Positions 59,224 to 64,000 of a stretch of DNA of 64,000 bases are shown one piece after another. The stretch spans positions 248,001 through 312,000 of the forward strand of contig NZ_BDCK01000015.1 in NCBI RefSeq assembly GCF_001613465.1, in the 5' to 3' direction. The DNA comes from Nocardia niwae NBRC 108934 = DSM 45340 (GTDB lineage Bacteria; Actinomycetota; Actinomycetes; Mycobacteriales; Mycobacteriaceae). The notes under the pieces are model-generated. The model worked only from the letters and a program-made list of their open reading frames with translations, ran no database searches and was not told where the DNA came from. The translations under genes and the position numbers were made by a program. How positions within the stretch are numbered: the stretch's first letter is position 1; every line of letters begins with the position of its first letter.

Positions 59224-61459
59224 TCGCGGGCAGCGTCACCGACATCCGCACGGTGGTGCCCGCTTCGGAGTGGTCGATGTCGAGTTGCTCGGTCAGCGCA
59301 CGCATCATGTCGATGCCGCGGCCGCGATAGCCGGGATCGGACGCGCGTGGCTTCCAGTCACCGGTGTCGGTGACCACGATGACGACGGTGTCGATGTCGC
59401 ACGTGGCCGACATCCGCACCCGGCCGTCGTTCTCGTTGCGATAGGCGTGCTCGATGCAGTTGCTGCACGCCTCGTTGGCCGCGGCGACCAGATCGGCGGC
59501 CAGATCGTGCGGCACCGCCGTGGCGGCCAGCCACCCCTTCAGCGTGCGCCGCAGCGCGGCGAGCTCGTCCGCGCGCGCAGGTACGTCCAGCCGCAGCGGC
59601 GCGGGCGGCTGGCGGTAGACCACCATGGCGACATCGTCGTCGTAGCCCGCGTCCGGCCGGAGACGCGAGAGCACCGCGTCGGCCACCTCGCGCGGCAGCC
59701 GTCCCGCGGTGTCGGCGAGGACCGCGGCGATCTTGGCGAAGCCCTCATCGATGTCGACGCCGCGCTGTTCGACCAAGCCGTCGGTGAACAGCACCAGGGT
59801 GGAACCGGGCGTCAGCGCCGTGGTGGCCTCCGGCCGGCGCGGCGTATCGAAGGTGGCCAACGGCACCGCGCGCCCACCTTCCAGCATCCGGCCGGTCTTG
59901 CCGACGTCGGCGAGGATCGGTGGCATGTGACCGGCGTTGCTGTAGCGGACGAGGCCGCGCACCGGGTCCAGCACAGCGGCGCACACCGTGGTGCACATGG
60001 CGCCGGGGATGCGCGCGGCCACGGTGTCGAGTTCGGCCAGCAATTGCGCCGGTCCCGCGCCGCGCAGCAGCAGCGCACGGGCGGCGGTCCGCAATTGCCC
60101 CATCACGACCGCGGCCGACAGACCCCGGCCGACGCAGTCGCCGACCACCACGCCGATGGTGCCGTCGCGCAGCGGCACCACGTCGTACCAGTCGCCGCCG
60201 ATCTCGAGCGGCGGCAGCGCGGGTTCGTAGTGCACCGAGAAACGCGGCGGCAGATCGATCGGGCCGAGCATGGCGCGCTGCAGGGTCAGGGAGGTGGCGC
60301 GGGCCTGGTCGAAGTTGCGCGCCCGCTGGACGGCGAGGCTGAGATGACCGATCAGCAGGGAGAACAGCGTCCAGTCCGCGGCGCTGATCGCCCGTGGCGC
60401 GGCGAAGCGCAACCACATCGCCGCGTCGCCGGTCTCGCCGAGCGGCGCGACGATTCCCTCGGAGCTCTCGGCCGCTTCGGGAATCGCGAGCAGGCTGCGC
60501 GGCGGTCTGCGCCTGGCCCGTTCCAGCAGTGCGCGCGACCGGTCGTCGAGGGACGCGGCGCCGTCGTGTGACGCGCCGTCTGCGCCCACCCCGGAGACGT
60601 ACACCTCCGGCACGGCGTTGCGGCTCGGCCACACCGCCACCACCGCGGTCTCCGCACCCACCGTGCGGCGCAGCTCGTCGAGCCCGACGGCGAGCACTTC
60701 GACCACGCTGGTGGCCGCGCCGACCGCGGTGGCGAGCCGGGACGCGGCCTGGTCGCGTGCCTGCGCGTCGTGTTCGGCGGTGATGTCGCGGAGAGTGCCG
60801 ACGAAGATCCGCTCGTTGCCTTCCGGCTTGATCAGCGCGCTGGTGCTCACCGCGAGCCACACATTCCGGCCGTCGCGATGGCGGATCGGGATGACGAAGC
60901 GCTGCGCCTCGGTGCCGAGATCGGGGTAGCGCGGACCGTCCGGGCGTGACCACGGGTGCGGCAGGGCATAGGGGACACCCGCCGCGCCGTAGCCGGTCAA
61001 GGCGCCGAAGGCGGTGTTGACCTCGATGATGGTGCCCTGCGCGTCCGCGACGAAGAAACCGTCCTGCAGCGATTCCACCAGCGCGGTGCGGAAGGCGTCG
61101 CGTCCGGCGAGGTCGTCGGCGCGGGTACGCTGCTGCTCGTAGCGGCGGGTGCCGTCCAGATAGCCGCGGGTGGCGATGTCCAGCGGAACGAGGGTCTGCA
61201 GAAGGAATTCCAGCGCGGTCTCCGGCAGGCGGGCCCGGGATTCGCTGCCCTCGGCGGAACCTTCCTTCTGCCGCTGTTCCTCCACATCCTGGACGACCCG
61301 GAAGTGGTTCTCGGTGAGATCGAGCAGGCTGATGCCTTCGACCAGGGCGCGCCTGCCCAGCTCGTACCCCTCGGCGAGGCCGGCCTGGGTGGGCGAATCC
61401 ATGTGCCGGCGTAGGGCGCCGGCGTAGTCGTCCAGGAAGTCGGCCAGCAGCCCGCTCAT
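59168..61459 (-). CDS. RsbU-like PP2C phosphatase with PAS, GAF and C-terminal kinase domain
   Basis: A 763-residue signalling protein. In order it has an RsbU-type N-terminal helical domain (about 1-100; AGLAEGYELGRRALVEGISLLDL), PAS (about 120-240; SLQDGFFVADAQGTIIEVN), GAF (about 250-390), a SpoIIE/PP2C phosphatase (about 400-610; GGDWYDVVPL, GDCVGRGLSAA, SNAGHMPP, YDDDVAMVV with the metal-binding Asp residues) and a C-terminal HATPase_c/RsbW-like domain (about 625-750; EACSNCIEHAY with the ATP-binding Asn, DPGYRGRGIDMM). RsbT should bind the N-terminus and switch on the phosphatase. The start overlaps the preceding stop by 4 bases. Confidence 0.93.
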   Translation of the reverse strand: MSGLLADFLDDYAGALRRHMDSPTQAGLAEGYELGRRALVEGISLLDLTENHFRVVQDVEEQRQKEGSAEGSESRARLPETALEFLLQTLVPLDIATRGYLDGTRRYEQQRTRADDLAGRDAFRTALVESLQDGFFVADAQGTIIEVNTAFGALTGYGAAGVPYALPHPWSRPDGPRYPDLGTEAQRFVIPIRHRDGRNVWLAVSTSALIKPEGNERIFVGTLRDITAEHDAQARDQAASRLATAVGAATSVVEVLAVGLDELRRTVGAETAVVAVWPSRNAVPEVYVSGVGADGASHDGAASLDDRSRALLERARRRPPRSLLAIPEAAESSEGIVAPLGETGDAAMWLRFAAPRAISAADWTLFSLLIGHLSLAVQRARNFDQARATSLTLQRAMLGPIDLPPRFSVHYEPALPPLEIGGDWYDVVPLRDGTIGVVVGDCVGRGLSAAVVMGQLRTAARALLLRGAGPAQLLAELDTVAARIPGAMCTTVCAAVLDPVRGLVRYSNAGHMPPILADVGKTGRMLEGGRAVPLATFDTPRRPEATTALTPGSTLVLFTDGLVEQRGVDIDEGFAKIAAVLADTAGRLPREVADAVLSRLRPDAGYDDDVAMVVYRQPPAPLRLDVPARADELAALRRTLKGWLAATAVPHDLAADLVAAANEACSNCIEHAYRNENDGRVRMSATCDIDTVVIVVTDTGDWKPRASDPGYRGRGIDMMRALTEQLDIDHSEAGTTVRMSVTLPAITFPVANPLRGTNRRVVG

Positions 61460-62079
61460 CTGGCGGCCCCTCGGTGCCGCGCCGCGAGCACCAGCGCGTC
61501 GTCGGTGTCCTTGGCGTGCCGGGCGAGCATGTCGGCGGTGATGTCGGCGGTGGACTTGGAAAGATCGATGTCGCCGGTCGATTCGGTGACGATGCCGTCG
61601 GTGGACATCAGCAGCAGGTCACCGGGGCGGACCGCGACCGACTGCGGCAGGAGCGTCGCCGGAAGCCGATAGCCGACGATGCCTGCGGTCAGCAGGACGG
61701 TCGCGTGTACGCGCAGTCCGGCGGGACCGGCGGTCAGCACTTGGGATTCGACATTGCCGACGCCGAGCCAGCGCACCGTGTCACCCTCGTCGAACAGGGC
61801 GAGCGAGATCGCCGCCCCCCTGGTGTCGGCCATCGCTCGGTGGCACAGCACCATCAGCACGTCCAGCGGTTCGGCGCGGTTCTCCGACAGCACCCGCGCG
61901 GCGCGATCGGCCGCGTCCGCCGCGGCGGCGCCGTGACCGAGCCCGTCCAGGACCGCGAACAGGACGGTGCCGCCGCCGGTGTCGAGGACGACGCCGCGGT
62001 CACCGGAGACCTGCTGACCAGGCAGTGCGCGACCGGCCACCGCCCACTCGATCCGGCCGATGAGCCCGTCCTCATGCAC
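61456..62079 (-). CDS. RsbX-like PP2C phosphatase
   Basis: A 207-residue single-domain SpoIIE/PP2C phosphatase. LFAVLDGLGHGAAAADAA (about 40-57) and LLLMSTDGIVTE (near 154-165) carry the metal-binding Asp residues. In Bacillus RsbX removes phosphate from RsbR and RsbS and resets the stressosome; the position after rsbT supports the same role here. It overlaps rsbT by 8 bases and the rsbU-like gene by 4. Confidence 0.9.
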   Translation of the reverse strand: MHEDGLIGRIEWAVAGRALPGQQVSGDRGVVLDTGGGTVLFAVLDGLGHGAAAADAADRAARVLSENRAEPLDVLMVLCHRAMADTRGAAISLALFDEGDTVRWLGVGNVESQVLTAGPAGLRVHATVLLTAGIVGYRLPATLLPQSVAVRPGDLLLMSTDGIVTESTGDIDLSKSTADITADMLARHAKDTDDALVLAARHRGAAR

Positions 62080-62491
62080 CGTTCGGTACCCACTTCCACA
62101 TCTCCACGAGCGTGCCGCGACCCGGCGCCGAATCCACGGTCAGCCGGTCCATCAACCGCCGGGCACCGGGAAGGCCGAGCCCGAGCCCGCGTCCGGTGGA
62201 ATAGCCGTCTTCCAGCGCCCGGGCGATGTCGATGATGCCGGGCCCCTGATCCTCGGCCTGCACCACCAGGGCTTGACGTCCCTCCCGGTCGTCGACGAGC
62301 AGGCGGATCTCGCCGCTGCCCGCGTAACTGGTGATATTGCGGGCGATCTCGGAGATCGCCGTGGAGATCATCGTGCGGTCGGTCAGGGTGAATCCGAGTT
62401 TTGCTGCCAGTTCGCGTCCGGCTTGACGTGCGGTCACGATGTCCCCGGACACCCTGACCGCGATCACCACGTTCTCAGCGGCCACTGTCAC
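62072..62491 (-). CDS. rsbT: RsbT-like serine/threonine kinase (stressosome switch)
   Basis: A 139-residue GHKL-fold kinase. The N box is AISEIARNITSY with Asn52, the G1 box EDQGPGI and the G2 box GRGLGLGLPGARRL. RsbT is held by the RsbR-RsbS complex, phosphorylates both under stress, leaves, and activates RsbU. The ATG at 62491 lies 17 bases inside the end of rsbS. Length is typical. Confidence 0.94.
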   Translation of the reverse strand: MTVAAENVVIAVRVSGDIVTARQAGRELAAKLGFTLTDRTMISTAISEIARNITSYAGSGEIRLLVDDREGRQALVVQAEDQGPGIIDIARALEDGYSTGRGLGLGLPGARRLMDRLTVDSAPGRGTLVEMWKWVPNGA

Positions 62492-62864
62492 GACCGTCTC
62501 GCTGGCGACGGGCTGGAATCTTTCGGTCCAACCAGGCGAGCCCCTCTTCCAGATCGAGGGCGGTGTGCATGTCCTCGAAGGTGAGCCCGAGCTGCACCAT
62601 GGCGAACGCGACTTCCGGTTGCAGACCGACGATCACCGTTTCGGCGCCGCGCAGCTGCGTCATGTGCGCGATGGTACGCAACGATCTCGCGGCGAACGAA
62701 TCCATCACGTCGATGGCGGTGACATCGACGATGATGCCATGGGCCCGATACTTGCTGACCTGTTTCATCAGGTCGTCCTGCAGGCGTTCGGTATCGGCAT
62801 CGGTCAGCGCGGACTGCACCGACGCGATGAGATAAGTCCCCTGTTTGAGAATCGGTACCGGCAT
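62475..62864 (-). CDS. rsbS: RsbS-like STAS protein (stressosome scaffold)
   Basis: A 129-residue single STAS-domain protein. Ser56 in IDVMDSFAARSL corresponds to the phosphorylated Ser of Bacillus RsbS. With RsbR it builds the stressosome core. A basic tail of about ten residues (DRKIPARRQRDGRDSGR) follows the STAS fold. It starts 13 bases after the rsbR stop and overlaps rsbT. Confidence 0.94.
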   Translation of the reverse strand: MPVPILKQGTYLIASVQSALTDADTERLQDDLMKQVSKYRAHGIIVDVTAIDVMDSFAARSLRTIAHMTQLRGAETVIVGLQPEVAFAMVQLGLTFEDMHTALDLEEGLAWLDRKIPARRQRDGRDSGR

Positions 62865-62877
62865 GTGACGCGCCTGA

Positions 62878-63783
62878 TCAGCGGCCGTCGCGTTCGGTCA
62901 CCCGTTCGGTGACGCGGGAGACCTCGTAGCCGAGCAGCCGTTCCGCCTCCTCGATACCACCTTGCAGGTCGCCGACCGCGTTCATCTTCGACAGATCCAG
63001 ACCGATGGTCACCAGGGTGAGCGCGATCTCCGAGGACAAGCCGGTGATGATCACGTTCGCGCCCATCAGCCCGGACGCGTCGACGGTCTGCACCAGGTGG
63101 TTGGCGACGGTGGAGTCGATCTGCGGCACACCGGTGATGTCGATGACGACGACCTTCGCGCGGTTGGCTCGTATGGCGCGCAGCAGCTGTTCGGTGAGCT
63201 GGCGGGCGCGCTGGCTGTCCAGCACGCCGATGATAGGGAGGATCAGCAGCTGCTCACGGACCTGGAGCACCGGGGTGGACAGCTCGCGAATGGCTTCCTG
63301 CTGCTGCCGGATGACACGCTCGCGCTCCTGCACGAAGGACACGCCCACGGTGTTGGCGATGCGGTTGGCAGCTGGTTCGTAGGCGTCGAGCACTGCGTTG
63401 AGCAGTTCGAAGTCCGCCTGATACTTCTCGAACAGCGAGCGGGCCAGCACGTCGCGCAGCAGCAGCACGATGCCGAGCACCTCGTCGGTCTCGACGCCGC
63501 GGGGAATGATGCGTTCGGACAGGTCGCGCGCGTAGGCCTGCAGCGCCTCGACGCTACCGGTCTCGAGCACCTCGACGTAGTTGTCGTAGACCGAGGTGGC
63601 CTCGGAGAAGATCTCTTCGGGCGTCATCGCGGTCAGCAACTGCGCGTCGGTGATGCGCCGGGCCCATTCCTCACGCAGCGCGGTGCGGTTCTGGCGCAGG
63701 TGCTCGACCAGCTGCGGGAGCAGATTGTCGACCGGTCCCGCGGTCAGGGAATCCGCCGAAAGGCTCATGGACACCTCGGACAT
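62878..63783 (-). CDS. rsbR: RsbR-like stressosome sensor
   Basis: A 301-residue protein with an N-terminal four-helix/non-haem globin-like sensor region (about 20-155), a linker helix (residues 150-172, with Thr170 in ELSTPVL) and a C-terminal STAS domain (about 178-290). Thr225 in VPQIDSTVANHL and Thr170 match the two positions that RsbT phosphorylates in Bacillus RsbRA; this mapping is by motif. AGGAG precedes the ATG, and a sigma-F/sigma-B-type promoter lies 74-101 bases upstream. First gene of the operon rsbR-rsbS-rsbT-rsbX-rsbU. Confidence 0.93.
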   Translation of the reverse strand: MSEVSMSLSADSLTAGPVDNLLPQLVEHLRQNRTALREEWARRITDAQLLTAMTPEEIFSEATSVYDNYVEVLETGSVEALQAYARDLSERIIPRGVETDEVLGIVLLLRDVLARSLFEKYQADFELLNAVLDAYEPAANRIANTVGVSFVQERERVIRQQQEAIRELSTPVLQVREQLLILPIIGVLDSQRARQLTEQLLRAIRANRAKVVVIDITGVPQIDSTVANHLVQTVDASGLMGANVIITGLSSEIALTLVTIGLDLSKMNAVGDLQGGIEEAERLLGYEVSRVTERVTERDGR

Positions 63784-63856
63784 GGAAACTCCTGCCCCTT
63801 TCGACGGGTTAGTCGGGATCTTCGTGCATCGGCGCTAGCCGATTCCGAGCCTAGTC

Positions 63857-63884
63857 ATACCCCACCCGCGTCACCGGCGAAACC
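63857..63884 (-). promoter_or_regulatory. Sigma-F/sigma-B-type promoter of the stressosome operon
   Basis: On the minus strand GGTTT (63880-63884) and GGGTAT (63857-63862) are separated by exactly 17 bases, a full match to the mycobacterial sigma-F/Bacillus sigma-B-type consensus. Transcription would start near 63850, leaving a leader of about 65 bases before rsbR. This implies control of the operon by the kind of sigma factor that it regulates. Confidence 0.75.
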
Positions 63885-63921
63885 TACTGCTTGTTCGCCG
63901 GATGTTCGGGTGCGACAGTCC

Positions 63922-64000
63922 TTACGGCACCGTAGCGAACCCGCGTTCCAGCGCTGCGAGCGCCTCGTCCAAATACACGGTGAGATCCGCGTCGGCGCGG
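63922..64000 (-). CDS. 3' end of a minus-strand gene (5' part outside window)
   Basis: On the minus strand one frame is open from the window edge to a TAA at 63922-63924. The visible 25 residues end in LDEALAALERGFATVP, which has normal codon use and helical character, like the end of many TetR regulators. The identity cannot be fixed from so short a piece. Confidence 0.5.
   Translation of the reverse strand, partial: RADADLTVYLDEALAALERGFATVP

Noticed and set aside
1..64000. CRISPR arrays, insertion sequences, prophage and RNA genes
   Set aside because: No regular repeat-spacer pattern, transposase, integrase, terminal inverted repeats, rRNA or convincing tRNA cloverleaf was seen in reading the window; this was by eye and a covariance search could still find a small RNA.

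Overview
The window is high-GC actinomycete DNA and most likely comes from Nocardia. The basis is the codon use and GTG/TTG starts, a complete yrbE-mce operon with a Mce-associated protein, F420-type oxidoreductases, several TetR regulators, and a gene set with the nltA-nltB-nltC-nltD order known from nocardiolactone producers. The genus is inferred from gene content only, because no rRNA or other marker gene is present.

Layout. 1-627: end of an unidentified gene. 696-9005 (minus): a tight operon for a beta-lactone-type lipid. It encodes two thiolase-fold proteins (one without the catalytic Cys), a beta-lactone synthetase-like AMP ligase, a 93-residue membrane protein, an OleD-type reductase, an HxxxD acyltransferase and an MmpL transporter; five of its six junctions are overlaps or gaps of 8 nt or less. 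9525-14662: a TetR gene divergent from a four-gene redox operon (diiron-type hydrolase, ferredoxin reductase, flavin monooxygenase, SDR). 14679-17945: a second TetR gene divergent from an aldehyde dehydrogenase and an SDR. 17991-26727: mostly single genes, including a HemK-like methyltransferase, a DUF218 exported protein, folD, an L,D-transpeptidase, an HxlR regulator with its oxidoreductase, a cyclodeaminase and an F420-type oxidoreductase. 26777-31441: STAS protein, a P450 without the ExxR motif, a phosphotransferase and an SDR. 31807-36974: three local regulatory pairs or singles (WYL/DinB, a secreted DUF3089 lipase-like protein, MerR/beta-lactamase-fold protein).

37345-47376 (plus): two small membrane proteins, then yrbEA-yrbEB-mceA to mceF and a mam gene, a lipid import system across the cell envelope. 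An MpaB-like oxygenase follows. 48727-56188: a 50-residue ORF, a PAS-ANTAR regulator, an APC permease, a flavin/F420 split-barrel protein, another luciferase-like oxidoreductase, a PepSY protein, a glycine-zipper exported protein and topoisomerase IB. An AraC-family remnant with a frameshift follows, then an AI-2E-family permease and a DUF4185 protein that may be a D-arabinanase.

59168-63783 (minus): a complete stressosome module, RsbR-RsbS-RsbT-PP2C-RsbU, in which the RsbU-like protein also carries a C-terminal RsbW-like kinase domain. A perfect sigma-F/sigma-B-type promoter (GGTTT-N17-GGGTAT) lies ahead of it. The last 79 bases hold the 3' end of another minus-strand gene.

The most interesting parts are the extended beta-lactone operon with its membrane, acyltransferase and export genes, the stressosome with a fused phosphatase-kinase output, and the P450 lacking ExxR. 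Several regulator/target pairs also have clear palindromic operators.
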